This document shows positions 15,738-22,995 of a stretch of DNA of 22,995 nucleotides, piece by piece. The notes beneath the pieces were generated by a model. It was not told the origin of the DNA. It ran no database searches and was given only the letters and a program-made list of their open reading frames with translations. The translations under genes were made by a program, and so were the position numbers. Position 1 is the first letter of the stretch. Each line of letters begins with the position of its first letter. This stretch comes from an uncultured Aeromicrobium sp. (lineage in GTDB: Bacteria > Actinomycetota > Actinomycetes > Propionibacteriales > Nocardioidaceae): positions 1-22,995 of the forward strand of contig NZ_CAMJVP010000027.1 of assembly GCF_946221465.1 (NCBI RefSeq), given 5' to 3'.

Positions 15738-18700
15738 GAGTCGGCACCTCCCCCGATGGTGAAGGTGGTAGTGGAGGGGCACACCATCTGGAACTCGCAG
15801 AACGAGCAGGTGTCGGGCATCGCGACGAACCTCTCCGCGCGCACCACCTGGATCGAATCGCGCACGAGATCGAGCGCGAAGAAGGGCTCCTCCCCCGGTG
15901 GGTCCTGCGACTGCACTTTGGGCACATCGGGGTGCTTGGCGCCCGCGGGCTGGCGCAACTGGACCAGCTCTGCGCCCCCGGCCCGCGCGCCGGGGGCGAG
16001 ATCCTCGGTGGCGCCCTGCTCGACGGCGAGCTGATACACGCCGAGCTGGGGATGCACCGCGACCTCGGCGGCCTTGGGAGCGTTCTTAGAGGTCTTGAAG
16101 TCGACGACGTGCACGCGCCCCTCGGCGTCGAGTTCGACCCGGTCCATCGAGCCCTTGAGCACAGCGCGCTCCCCCTCGAGCTCCAGCTCGACTTCGAACG
16201 GGTGCTCGGCGGCCAGCGGCGTGCGGGGATTGGCCGCATGCCACCGCGCGAACCGCAGCAGCGCGGCACGAGCGTCGGCCTTCTCGCGTGCGCTGATCCA
16301 CGGCGCCTGATGGTCCAGGCGGTCCCAGACCTCGTCGAGGTGCCGCTCCATCTGGGCCAGATCCGGTTCGCGCACGCCGCGACGCACGATGTCGGCCGCG
16401 ATCGCGTGGACGACGAGGCCGAAACCCTGCGCTGTCGAGCCGCCCCGCGTGCCGCGGACTTCTCGCGACAGGAACCATCTGAGCGAGCAGTTGGCAATCT
16501 CGGCGACCGATGACCCGGACAGCACGAGAGGAGCGTCGGGATCGTGGAGCGGCCGCTCGTTCACCGTGAGCTCGCGAGTGCCCCACCAGCGCTCCGGATG
16601 CGCAGCCCGCCCCGCCCAGAGGTCGTGGCGGGCGATCTCGGCGAGCATCGCGGCGGCCTCGTCACGCACAGCGGCGTCAGGATGGGAGGCATAGCCGCGC
16701 AGCTGGGCGACGACGCCGCGCAGGGACAGCGGCCGCCGCGGCCGGCCAAGCGGCAGCACCCCCGGCTCGGTCGGGCCGAAGCCGGCGTCCAACAGTGCTC
16801 GCACGAAGCGGGAGGGCTGCTCACCATCGTCGGTGGGAGTCTCGACAGCGGTCACCACCAGGAGGCGGGTGGCTCGCGTGCAGGCCACGTAAAACAGACG
16901 CCGTTCCTCACGGAGCCGCTCGCTACGGCTCGTCGCGTGAGCACCGTCGAGTGCCTCTGCCTGCAGCAGGGAGCCGCGATGACGCAGGTCCGGCCAACGT
17001 TCCTCTTGGACGCCGGCCACGACGACGAGCGGCCATTCGAGGCCCTTGGCGCGGTGGGCGGTCATGAGCCGGACCGCGTCCGGGCGGCTCTGCGAACCGG
17101 CGAGCTGGTCCGCAGGAATCTGCTGGGCCCGCAACTCGGCGACGAAGTTGGCCACGCTCACATGCTGCTTGCGCTCCTCCGAGCGCGCCGCGTGGTGGAA
17201 CAAGGCCACCATGGCGTCGAGATCGCGGTCCGCGGCGAGCCGCCCCTCTCCCCCGGTCTCCCATTGCGACCGGAGTCGCTGAGGCCAGTCCGTTCCGTCC
17301 CAGAGCGTCCACAGCGCCTGCTCGGGCGGCTCGCCGTCGCGGATCTGCTGCGCGGCGCGTTGCAGGAGCGAAGCCAGCCGACGGGCCCGCTCCACGGCCT
17401 CGGCGGTGGCCGGATCGAGCCGCCCGAAACCGAGCATCGCCGGATCGGTGAGCGCGTCGGCGGTGAGTTCAGTGGAGCGACGGTCCGGCGCGCGCCGGCG
17501 CAAGGCCCGGCCGAGTCGGCGCAGGGCAGGGGCGTCGAGTTCGCCGAGCGGCCCGGTGAGCACGGCCTGAGCGTGCTCAGCATCGAGGGGGAATCCTCGC
17601 GCGATGAGGTCGGCCGCCTCCAGCGCCGTCAACAGCGCACGCACAGCCGGTTCGGCGGTCAGCGGAACCTCGTCGCCGGCGACCTCGACGGGAACCCCGG
17701 CCGGCACGAAGGCGCGCTGCAGACGGGCCAGATCACTGCCCGTGCGCACGAGCACGGCCATATCCGACCACGGCAGCTGTCGATCCAGATGGGCACGACG
17801 CAGCAGATCGGCGATGTGTTCCGCCTCGGCGGTAGCCGAGGCGTACGTCTCGACCCGCACCTCACCGGAGGAGGTCGCTCGCGAGCTGACCTCGCGGTGG
17901 CGCCGCAGCATCTCGGGGTCGAGGCTGCCTCGATGACCGACCGGACCGAGCACCGTATGGGCCGCGCGCAGGATCTCCGGGCCGAATCGACGGGTCACCC
18001 GCAGGGCGAGCACGCGGGCCGGCGCCGCCGAAGTGCCGAACCGCTCGGGGAAGTGGGCGATACCGGCCGGGTCCGCGCCCCGGAAACCGTAGATCGCCTG
18101 GTCGGGGTCGCCGACCACGATCAGATCGCGTCCGTCGCCGGCCAGCTCGTGCAGCAGCTCGACCTGGAGCGAATCGGTGTCCTGGTACTCATCGACGACG
18201 ACGAGACCGTAGCGGTCGCGCACCTGGACGCCGATACGCGGGTCGTCGAGCAGTCGGCGGGCGGTCGTGACGAGGTTGGTGTAGTCGGCGAGGTTCTGCA
18301 GACCGGTGACCTGGTCGTATTCCTCGATCGCGTCGGCGAGGCGGGCCCAGTCGGCCCGGTGCCGAGCCTCGGCGAGCTCACGGAGGTCAGCGGCATCGAG
18401 TCCTCGTGCGGCGAGCTGCGCCATGAAAGACTGCACCTCTCCTGCGAAACCTCGCGTGCGCAGTGCCTGGCGCAACGACGCCGGCCAAGACTCGACGTCG
18501 TGACCACCGAGGAGTTCGGCGATGACGGCGTCGCGCTCGGGCGCAGTCAGCAGGGTCGGCGGCGCGGCGAACGCCTCGGGATCGGAGAACTCGCGCACGA
18601 GCGCGTAGCAGAAGGCGTGGAAGGTCATCGCCGGGACGACGCCGACCGAGCCGCCGAGCCGGGCCGCGATGCGCTCGCGCAGCTCCTCGGCCGCCTTGCG

Positions 18701-18928
18701 GCTGAAGGTCAGGACGAGGATCTGCTCAGGACGCAGCTCCTCACGGGCGATGCGGTCGACGACGGCTTCCACGATCGTCGTGGTCTTGCCGGTGCCCGGA
18801 CCGGCGAGCACCAGCAGCGGACCACCGCGATGGTCGACCACGGCCCGCTGACTCGCATCGAGGCGCGGTGCGACCACGGCCGCGGTGTCCGGGCGGACGA
18901 GGCGGTACTCCACGGGCGGCGAGGGCAT
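15734..18928 (-). CDS. adnA: AdnA-like subunit of the double-strand-break resection motor-nuclease
   Basis: A 1064-residue protein with a UvrD-type motor and a PD-(D/E)XK nuclease domain. Walker A is AGPGTGKT at 42-49; motif II is GLVVVDEYQDTDSLQ; VRLMTAHRAKGLEWPLVVVAG and RLFYVACTRATRLLVVT are motifs V and VI. Nuclease residues are His841 (GLVVHAIAA), Asp929 (KGSMDRVEL), Asp943 and Lys945 (VVDFKTSKN). Four cysteines (C814 and C1041xxC1044x5C1050, the last three in CSFCEFQMVC) bracket the nuclease domain in the arrangement of AddB-type iron-sulfur nucleases, so a 4Fe-4S cluster is likely. The ATG at 18928 stands 12 bases after the alkyltransferase-like stop; an in-frame TTG at 18940 touching that stop is the alternative. 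The motor motifs look intact. Confidence 0.93.
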   Translation of the reverse strand: MPSPPVEYRLVRPDTAAVVAPRLDASQRAVVDHRGGPLLVLAGPGTGKTTTIVEAVVDRIAREELRPEQILVLTFSRKAAEELRERIAARLGGSVGVVPAMTFHAFCYALVREFSDPEAFAAPPTLLTAPERDAVIAELLGGHDVESWPASLRQALRTRGFAGEVQSFMAQLAARGLDAADLRELAEARHRADWARLADAIEEYDQVTGLQNLADYTNLVTTARRLLDDPRIGVQVRDRYGLVVVDEYQDTDSLQVELLHELAGDGRDLIVVGDPDQAIYGFRGADPAGIAHFPERFGTSAAPARVLALRVTRRFGPEILRAAHTVLGPVGHRGSLDPEMLRRHREVSSRATSSGEVRVETYASATAEAEHIADLLRRAHLDRQLPWSDMAVLVRTGSDLARLQRAFVPAGVPVEVAGDEVPLTAEPAVRALLTALEAADLIARGFPLDAEHAQAVLTGPLGELDAPALRRLGRALRRRAPDRRSTELTADALTDPAMLGFGRLDPATAEAVERARRLASLLQRAAQQIRDGEPPEQALWTLWDGTDWPQRLRSQWETGGEGRLAADRDLDAMVALFHHAARSEERKQHVSVANFVAELRAQQIPADQLAGSQSRPDAVRLMTAHRAKGLEWPLVVVAGVQEERWPDLRHRGSLLQAEALDGAHATSRSERLREERRLFYVACTRATRLLVVTAVETPTDDGEQPSRFVRALLDAGFGPTEPGVLPLGRPRRPLSLRGVVAQLRGYASHPDAAVRDEAAAMLAEIARHDLWAGRAAHPERWWGTRELTVNERPLHDPDAPLVLSGSSVAEIANCSLRWFLSREVRGTRGGSTAQGFGLVVHAIAADIVRRGVREPDLAQMERHLDEVWDRLDHQAPWISAREKADARAALLRFARWHAANPRTPLAAEHPFEVELELEGERAVLKGSMDRVELDAEGRVHVVDFKTSKNAPKAAEVAVHPQLGVYQLAVEQGATEDLAPGARAGGAELVQLRQPAGAKHPDVPKVQSQDPPGEEPFFALDLVRDSIQVVRAERFVAMPDTCSFCEFQMVCPSTTTFTIGGGADS

Positions 18929-18940
18929 GACGCCATGCAA

Positions 18941-19228
18941 TCAGACGCCACTGACAGCGCGGCCCACGTCCACCCGGCCGCGTCGTACGGGAGTGCCCTC
19001 GCGGGCCCAGTGCTCCTGCGCCTCGAGCATGAGGTGAGCGGGTAGGGTGCCGTCGGCGCGGACGACGCGCCACCAGCAGACGACGTGACCGACGCGAGAC
19101 ATGACCTGTCCGACCTGGCGAGGTCCACCCTCGCCGAGCTCCTGGGCGATGAGGCCGTACGTGAGCACCCGGCCCGGGGGGATCTGCTCCACCCGGGCCA
19201 GGACGCGTTCGACGAACCGTTCGTTCAG
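18941..19228 (-). CDS. Alkyltransferase-like (ATL) DNA-damage sensor, MGMT family without the catalytic cysteine
   Basis: A 95-residue MGMT-type DNA-binding domain (IPPGRVLTYGLIAQELGEGGPRQVGQVM). Where O6-alkylguanine alkyltransferase has PCHR, this protein reads C51-W52-W53-R54; Trp replaces the acceptor cysteine, the hallmark of ATL proteins, which bind O6-alkylguanine and hand it to nucleotide excision repair. Tyr24 and Arg37 match the base-flipping residues of the family. Similarity begins with NERFVERVL, just after a CTG at 19228-19226 that follows the moeZ stop by one base. No ATG, GTG or TTG fits there: the nearest are GTG at 19279, inside moeZ and adding 17 unlikely residues, and GTG at 19192, which removes a conserved helix turn. 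CTG with coupling is therefore preferred. Orthologue position Rv3204. Function is confident, start uncertain. Confidence 0.85.
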   Translation of the reverse strand: MNERFVERVLARVEQIPPGRVLTYGLIAQELGEGGPRQVGQVMSRVGHVVCWWRVVRADGTLPAHLMLEAQEHWAREGTPVRRGRVDVGRAVSGV

Positions 19229-19229
19229 C

Positions 19230-20402
19230 TCAGTACGAGGGCTGGGAGGGATCGATCTGGTCGACCCAGGCCACCACACCGCCGCCGACGTGCACCGCAT
19301 CGGAGTAGCCGGCGCCCTTGAGCACCGCAAGCGCCTCCGCCGAGCGCACACCGGACTTGCAGTGCAAGACGATCTGCTTGTCCTGGGGCAGTTGATCGAA
19401 CGCCTTGCCCGCCAGGATGTCGCCCTTGGGGATCAGTATCGAGCCGGGGATCTTGTTGATCTCGTACTCGTTGGGCTCCCGCACGTCGACGAGGACGAAA
19501 TCGCGTCCGCCGTCCGCACGCTCCTTGAGCCAGTCATTGAGCGTGTGCACGCTGATCGTGGAGCCGGCCGCGGCCTCGGCCGCTTCGTCGCTCACCGCCC
19601 CGCAGAAGGCGACGTAGTCGTCCATGAGCTTGGTCGGCAGCTCACCCTCGGGATCACGGCGGATCTTGAGCGTCGTGTACCGCATCTCCAGGGCGTCGTA
19701 GACCATCAGCCGCCCGATGAGCGGTTCGCCGATGCCGGTGATGAGCTTGATCGCCTCGGTCACCATGATCGATCCGATCGACGCACACAGCACGCCGAGG
19801 ACACCACCCTCGGCGCACGACGGGACCATGCCCGGCGGCGGGGGTTCGGGGTAGAGGTCGCGGTACTGGGGACCCTCCTGCGCCCAGAACACCGACACCT
19901 GGCCTTCGAAGCGGTAGATCGAACCCCACACGTACGGCTTGCCGAGGATCACCGCGGCGTCGTTGACGAGGTAACGCGTCGCGAAGTTGTCGGTGCCGTC
20001 GAGGATCAGATCGTACTGGCTGAAGATGTCCAGCACGTTGTCATTGTCCAGCCGTTCCTGGTGGACCACCACGTTGACGTACGGGTTGGTCTCGGCCACC
20101 TGCTCGGCAGCGGACACGGCCTTGGGTTTGCCGATGTCGGACTGGCCGTGGATGACCTGACGCTGCAGGTTCGACTCGTCGACGACGTCGTCGTCGATGA
20201 TGCCGAGCGTGCCGACGCCGGCGGCGGCCAAGTAGAGGAGCGCGGGGCTGCCCAGACCACCGGCTCCGATCACGAGCACCTTGGCGTTCTTGAGTCGCTT
20301 CTGGCCGGTCATGCCCACATCGGGGATGATCAGATGGCGACTGTAGCGGCGAACCTCGTCGATGGTCAGTTCGTCGGCGGGTTCCACGAGTGGGGCAACC
20401 AC
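19230..20402 (-). CDS. moeZ: Adenylyltransferase/sulfurtransferase MoeZ (MoeB-rhodanese fusion)
   Basis: A 390-residue protein. Residues about 15-265 are an E1/ThiF domain with the nucleotide loop GAGGLGS (46-52), DESNLQRQ (75-82), DGTDNF (135-140) and PPGMVPSCAEGGVLGVL with Cys196. Residues about 285-385 are a rhodanese domain whose active loop is HCKSGVRS with Cys348 as persulfide carrier. Such fusions activate the C-terminal glycine of sulfur-carrier proteins (MoaD, CysO, ThiS type) and load sulfur on them for molybdopterin, cysteine or thiamin synthesis. The CxxC zinc pairs of E. coli MoeB are not seen. GTG at 20402 has AAGGAG at a good distance; the longer frame to 20582 crosses the divergent promoter region and is rejected. 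It heads the operon and is divergent from the TetR gene. Confidence 0.94.
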   Translation of the reverse strand: MVAPLVEPADELTIDEVRRYSRHLIIPDVGMTGQKRLKNAKVLVIGAGGLGSPALLYLAAAGVGTLGIIDDDVVDESNLQRQVIHGQSDIGKPKAVSAAEQVAETNPYVNVVVHQERLDNDNVLDIFSQYDLILDGTDNFATRYLVNDAAVILGKPYVWGSIYRFEGQVSVFWAQEGPQYRDLYPEPPPPGMVPSCAEGGVLGVLCASIGSIMVTEAIKLITGIGEPLIGRLMVYDALEMRYTTLKIRRDPEGELPTKLMDDYVAFCGAVSDEAAEAAAGSTISVHTLNDWLKERADGGRDFVLVDVREPNEYEINKIPGSILIPKGDILAGKAFDQLPQDKQIVLHCKSGVRSAEALAVLKGAGYSDAVHVGGGVVAWVDQIDPSQPSY

Positions 20403-20532
20403 ACGTCTCTCCTTACGGCCTGGGAATCCGGATGTCCGGCACAACCACGCGGACACTCCCATTGTTCCCCGGACCGCCCAGCAGCCCGGTCGGCGTCCGG
20501 ATCGTGAACGCGCACCGACTACGCTGGCGTGC
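20403..20532. promoter_or_regulatory. Divergent moeZ / TetR intergenic region with a leaderless -10 for the TetR gene
   Basis: TACGCT at 20520-20525 ends seven bases before the TetR GTG, so its mRNA is probably leaderless. CCGGA-TG-TCCGG at 20428-20439 is a perfect 5-bp dyad, and CCGGAT recurs at 20497-20502; either could be part of the TetR operator, since TetR regulators often act on their own divergent promoter. No clear moeZ -10 was found. Confidence 0.4.
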
Positions 20533-21180
20533 GTGAGTTCCGCCGCCGACGCCCGCCCCCGCACCAGTCGCCTTCCGCGCACCGCTCGCCGGGCGCAACT
20601 CCTGGAAGTCGCCCGGGGCGTGTTCGTCGAGCAGGGCTACCACGCTGCGTCCATGGACGAGATCGCCGAACGCGCCGGCGTCTCCAAACCTGTGTTGTAT
20701 CAGCACTTTCCAGGCAAACTCGATCTTTATCTCGCCCTGCTGTCCACGTCGTGCGACGAGATCATCGAGGGCGTCCGGGCCGCGCTCGCCTCGACGACCG
20801 ACAACCCGCGTCGCGTCCAGGCCACGATCGAACTCTGGTACGACTACGTCGCCGACCAGGGTCAGTCGTTCCGCCTCGTGTTCGAGTCCGACCTGACCAA
20901 CGACCCGGAGGTTCGCGAGCTCGTGGACCGGGTGATCAGCGAGTCGGCCAGCGCGATCGCCGAGGTCATCCGCGAGGACACGGGACTCTCCGAGGCCGCG
21001 GCGCAGCTGCTGGCCGTAAGCCTCGTCGGCATGGGTCACGTCGGTGCCCGCAACTGGCTCTCCGCGCAGTCCAGCCTCACGCGTGACGAGGCGGTGAGCC
21101 TCGTGTCGTCGCTCGCCTGGCGAGGCATCGGTGGCTTCCCCAACCCGCATCGCACCCCGTCCCCCGAAGGAGAGGAATGA
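20533..21180 (+). CDS. TetR/AcrR family transcriptional regulator
   Basis: A 215-residue protein. Residues about 18-63 form the TetR DNA-binding domain (RRAQLLEVARGVFVEQGYHA, then MDEIAERAGVSKPVLYQHFP containing the recognition helix). The remainder is an all-helical ligand or dimer domain (YDYVADQGQSFRLVFESDL). GTG at 20533 is preferred over the upstream ATG at 20362 because the latter lies inside moeZ and the intervening residues are low-complexity. The stop overlaps the next start as ATGA. It corresponds to Rv3208, which is paired with a DUF3107 gene in the same way. Its ligand and target genes are unknown; self-regulation and control of moeZ are possible from position only. Confidence 0.92.
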   Translation: MSSAADARPRTSRLPRTARRAQLLEVARGVFVEQGYHAASMDEIAERAGVSKPVLYQHFPGKLDLYLALLSTSCDEIIEGVRAALASTTDNPRRVQATIELWYDYVADQGQSFRLVFESDLTNDPEVRELVDRVISESASAIAEVIREDTGLSEAAAQLLAVSLVGMGHVGARNWLSAQSSLTRDEAVSLVSSLAWRGIGGFPNPHRTPSPEGEE

Positions 21181-21407
21181 CCGTGGAGGTCAAGATCGGC
21201 GTCCAGAACGCCTCCCGAGAGCTGTCGGTCGAGACCGACGCCGAGCCCGATGCCGTGCTCACCGAGCTGCGCACGGCGATGGCCGACAACTCGGTGTTCA
21301 CCATCACCGACGCCAAGGGCCGCACCGTGGCCGTGCCGGCCGACAAGGTCGCATACCTGTACTTCACCTCCGACTCCGGACGCAAGGTCGGCTTCGGCCT
21401 CACCTGA
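21177..21407 (+). CDS. DUF3107 family protein
   Basis: A 76-residue acidic protein (VEVKIGVQNASRELSVETDA ... VAYLYFTSDSGRKVGFGLT) of the DUF3107 family, found in actinobacteria (Rv3208A, TB9.4). It has no catalytic motif, cysteine cluster or signal peptide. The ATG overlaps the TetR stop (ATGA) and has AAGGAGAGG before it, so the two proteins are made together. The end ..KVAYLYFTSDSGRKVGFG is the best preserved part. Function unknown. Confidence 0.92.
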   Translation: MTVEVKIGVQNASRELSVETDAEPDAVLTELRTAMADNSVFTITDAKGRTVAVPADKVAYLYFTSDSGRKVGFGLT

Positions 21408-21418
21408 GCCAGGTCAGG
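21403..21418. terminator. Small convergent hairpin between the DUF3107 and ferritin-like genes
   Basis: CCTGA and TCAGG pair across six bases and include both stop codons of the converging genes. It is short and lacks T-runs; at best a weak two-way terminator. Confidence 0.25.
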
Positions 21419-22106
21419 CGGCGAGGCCGAGTTTCTCCATCCGCGCGGTGTGGGCCTCGGTGAGGCGGGTGAGCATCCGCCCGATCATCGCCAGGTCCAT
21501 GCCGCTGCCGGGACGGTCGACGCTGCCCACCAGCACCGCGGTCAGCGCATCGCGCTCGGCGACCACCGCCTGCGCGTGACTGAGCGCCTCGCCCATGAGG
21601 CGGCGCGCCCAGAGCGCGAGCCGGCCGCCGACCCGCGGGTCGTCGGAGATCGCCCGGCGGACCACATCGACGACGAACTCCGAATGGCCCGTACCGCTCA
21701 GCGTGGACAGCACCAGTTCACGCGTGTCGGCGTCGAGGAACGCGGCGATCTCCCGGTAGAAGTCCGCGGCCAGTCCGTCCCCCACGTAGGCCTTGACCAG
21801 GCCCTCAAGGAAGTCCGAAGGCTGGGTCTGGCGGTGGAAGCGCTCGAATGTCGAGACGAAGGGGTCCATCGCCTCGAAGGGGTCGACTTCCAGGTCGACG
21901 AGCCGATCACGAAGCTGCTCGAAGTGGTGGAACTCCGCAGTCGCCATGGCGGCGATCTCCACCTTGGTCGCCAGGTCCGGAGCCAGTTTGGCGTCTTCGG
22001 CGAGTCGCTCGCATGCACTGATCTCGCCATAAGCCAGCAGTCCCAGCAGATCGATCACGCCTTCGCGGTAGGCTGGATCCTCGAAGGCGTTCGGCACGGC
22101 GGTCAT
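21414..22106 (-). CDS. Ferritin-like fold protein (actinobacterial, Rv3210c-type)
   Basis: A 230-residue, mostly helical protein. Glu- and His-bearing helices (LLAYGEISACERLAEDAKLA, then MATAEFHHFEQLRDRL, and later STLSGTGHSEFVVDVV) fit the ferritin-like four-helix bundle family annotated in actinobacteria next to a DEAD-box helicase. The helices offer candidate diiron ligands, but I cannot assign all six, so metal binding is possible, not shown. ATG at 22106 is chosen: TACGCT on this strand ends seven bases before it and the similarity starts at MTAVPNAFEDPAYREGV; the longer frame to 22208 runs into the divergent promoter region. The function is unknown. Confidence 0.88.
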   Translation of the reverse strand: MTAVPNAFEDPAYREGVIDLLGLLAYGEISACERLAEDAKLAPDLATKVEIAAMATAEFHHFEQLRDRLVDLEVDPFEAMDPFVSTFERFHRQTQPSDFLEGLVKAYVGDGLAADFYREIAAFLDADTRELVLSTLSGTGHSEFVVDVVRRAISDDPRVGGRLALWARRLMGEALSHAQAVVAERDALTAVLVGSVDRPGSGMDLAMIGRMLTRLTEAHTARMEKLGLAA

Positions 22107-22113
22107 GATCCGC

Positions 22114-22119
22114 AGCGTA
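22114..22119 (-). promoter_or_regulatory. Putative -10 box of a leaderless promoter for the ferritin-like gene
   Basis: TACGCT on the minus strand ends seven bases before the ATG at 22106. It is the same hexamer and spacing as before the TetR gene. There is no ribosome site between it and the ATG. Confidence 0.5.
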
Positions 22120-22165
22120 ACGCGATGCGGCACCGTGAACGACGCCGCCCGAACGAAAGACTTGC

Positions 22166-22184
22166 GACGTTCCTCGAGGACGTC
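22166..22184. promoter_or_regulatory. Dyad in the ferritin-like / DEAD helicase divergent region
   Basis: GACGT and ACGTC flank the perfect palindrome CCTCGAGG, with one extra T on the left. The 19-base element lies between the two divergent starts and could be an operator; no regulator recognised. Confidence 0.3.
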
Positions 22185-22207
22185 TGAGAAGAGATCCGAG
22201 AAGAACA

Positions 22208-22995
22208 CTGACTACTTTCACCGAGCTGGGTGTCGAACCCGCCATCGCCGATGCGCTGGCCGAGGTCGGCATCACCACACCGTTCCCCATCCAGGAAATG
22301 ACGCTTCAGGTCGCGCTCGTGGGCACCGACCTGATCGGACAGGCCCGCACCGGAACCGGGAAGACGCTCGCGTTCGCCATCCCGGTGATCCAGCGAACCC
22401 TGGCTCCCGGCGACGCCGACTACGAGCAGCTCGCCGCCCCGGGCAAGCCGCAGGCGCTCATTGTCGCGCCGACACGCGAGCTAGCGCTCCAGGTCGCCAA
22501 CGACGTCAAGACCGCCTCCAAGAACCGCGGGACCCGCAACCTCACCATCTACGGCGGCGTCCCGTACGAGCCGCAACTGGAGGCACTCGAGAGCGGCGTC
22601 GACATCGTCGTCGGTACCCCCGGGCGCATCCTCGACCTCGTCAACCGCCGCGCGCTGGACATCAGCCACGTCAAGTCGCTCGTCCTCGACGAGGCCGACG
22701 AGATGCTCGATCTCGGCTTCCTGCCCGACGTCGAGGCGATTCTCGCGCGGACACCCGAGACCCGCCAGACCATGCTCTTCAGCGCCACGATGCCCGGCGC
22801 GATCGTGAGCCTCGCCCGCAAGCACATGCACCACCCGATGAACATCCGGGCCGAGTCGAGCGAGGCGAATCAGACCGTCCCGGCGACCAACCAGTTCGTG
22901 TGGCAGGCGCACGACATGGACAAGCCCGAGATCGTCGCCCGCATCCTGCAAGCCGACGACGTCGGCCGCGTGATCATCTTCAGCCGCACCAAGCG
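22208..22995 (+). CDS. DEAD-box ATP-dependent RNA helicase (3' end cut off)
   Basis: Some 262 codons are in the window. The helicase core motifs are in order: Q motif GITTPFPIQ (21-29), Walker A ARTGTGKT (46-53), PTREL (88-92), GG (116-117), TPGR (137-140), DEAD (161-164) and SAT (192-194), followed by the start of the second RecA domain (GRVIIFSRTK). It should unwind structured RNA in ribosome assembly or mRNA turnover. The N-terminus that matches the family (TTFTELGVEPAI) directly follows CTG at 22208; upstream, the frame reaches a TGA at 22136 without any ATG, GTG or TTG, and the first internal ATG (codon 31) would delete the Q motif. CTG is therefore the apparent start. It is divergent from the ferritin-like gene, as Rv3211 is from Rv3210c. 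Confidence 0.93.
   Translation, partial: MTTFTELGVEPAIADALAEVGITTPFPIQEMTLQVALVGTDLIGQARTGTGKTLAFAIPVIQRTLAPGDADYEQLAAPGKPQALIVAPTRELALQVANDVKTASKNRGTRNLTIYGGVPYEPQLEALESGVDIVVGTPGRILDLVNRRALDISHVKSLVLDEADEMLDLGFLPDVEAILARTPETRQTMLFSATMPGAIVSLARKHMHHPMNIRAESSEANQTVPATNQFVWQAHDMDKPEIVARILQADDVGRVIIFSRTK

Noticed and set aside
9417..18928. Phage-defence island, because three UvrD/RecB-type proteins lie close together
   Set aside because: They are recognisable as UvrD2, AdnB and AdnA in their usual housekeeping synteny, without defence-type partners or transfer signs.
16544..19045. 833-codon open frame on the plus strand
   Set aside because: It lies wholly opposite adnA and its neighbour, is rich in Arg/Gly/Glu low-complexity sequence and shows no domain; it is a typical GC-rich antisense shadow.
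19101..20507. 468-codon open frame on the plus strand
   Set aside because: Antisense to moeZ; no domain.
20362..20532. Longer N-terminus for the TetR regulator from ATG 20362
   Set aside because: It overlaps the moeZ start and promoter region and adds a low-complexity stretch not expected before a TetR domain; GTG 20533 has a leaderless -10 box.
1..22995. CRISPR array, tRNA or rRNA genes, IS elements
   Set aside because: No regularly spaced repeats, tRNA-like foldings, rRNA sequence, transposase motifs or terminal inverted repeats with target duplications were found by reading both strands.

Overview
The window is GC-rich, densely coded, chromosomal actinobacterial DNA (class Actinomycetes). 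The indicators are a PPA1309-family protein, a DUF3107 protein, a UPF0182 membrane protein, mycoredoxin (implying mycothiol), the AdnAB motor-nuclease pair and a UvrD2-type helicase. Genus and species cannot be fixed from the sequence. No IS element, prophage gene, CRISPR array, tRNA or rRNA gene was seen, and every long reading frame was either assigned to a gene or recognised as an antisense shadow. Gene order follows the Mycobacterium tuberculosis Rv3193c-Rv3211 block closely (from memory, not searched), so most of the window is conserved core genome.

Layout. (1) 1-4304, minus strand: a Lon-like PDZ protease, a PPA1309 protein and a large UPF0182 membrane protein whose C-terminus runs off the left edge. 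(2) 4393-6269, plus: a DUF2342 zincin-like protein coupled by ATGA to a Nudix hydrolase. (3) 6202-6708, minus: a YgjP/SprT-like HELAH metallopeptidase overlapping the Nudix gene tail to tail. (4) 6709-6998: a structured intergenic region with DnaA-box-like sites, a 14-bp perfect palindrome, a well-formed promoter and a 13-bp hairpin at the predicted transcript start. (5) 6999-9395, plus: a 53-aa zinc-ribbon protein (DUF5679), an orphan TOMM/E1-like protein and an ABC1/UbiB-family kinase. (6) 9417-11462, minus: UvrD2; 11530-11772, plus: mycoredoxin.

(7) 11750-20402, minus: a compact probable operon in the order moeZ, alkyltransferase-like protein, adnA, adnB, nudC, with overlaps or very short gaps. 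(8) 20533-21407, plus: a TetR regulator coupled to a DUF3107 protein. (9) 21414-22106, minus: a ferritin-like protein. (10) 22208 to the right edge, plus: a DEAD-box RNA helicase, cut off.

The genes mostly serve genome maintenance (AdnAB resection, UvrD2, alkyl-lesion recognition), redox and metabolite clean-up (mycoredoxin, NudC, Nudix), sulfur transfer (MoeZ), proteolysis and RNA remodelling. No complete new defence or biosynthetic system is visible. The least explained parts are the 6709-6998 intergenic region, the DUF5679/E1-like/ABC1-kinase trio, a run of apparently leaderless promoters, two apparent CTG start codons, and a 25-bp tandem duplication at the junction where mycobacteria carry whiB7.
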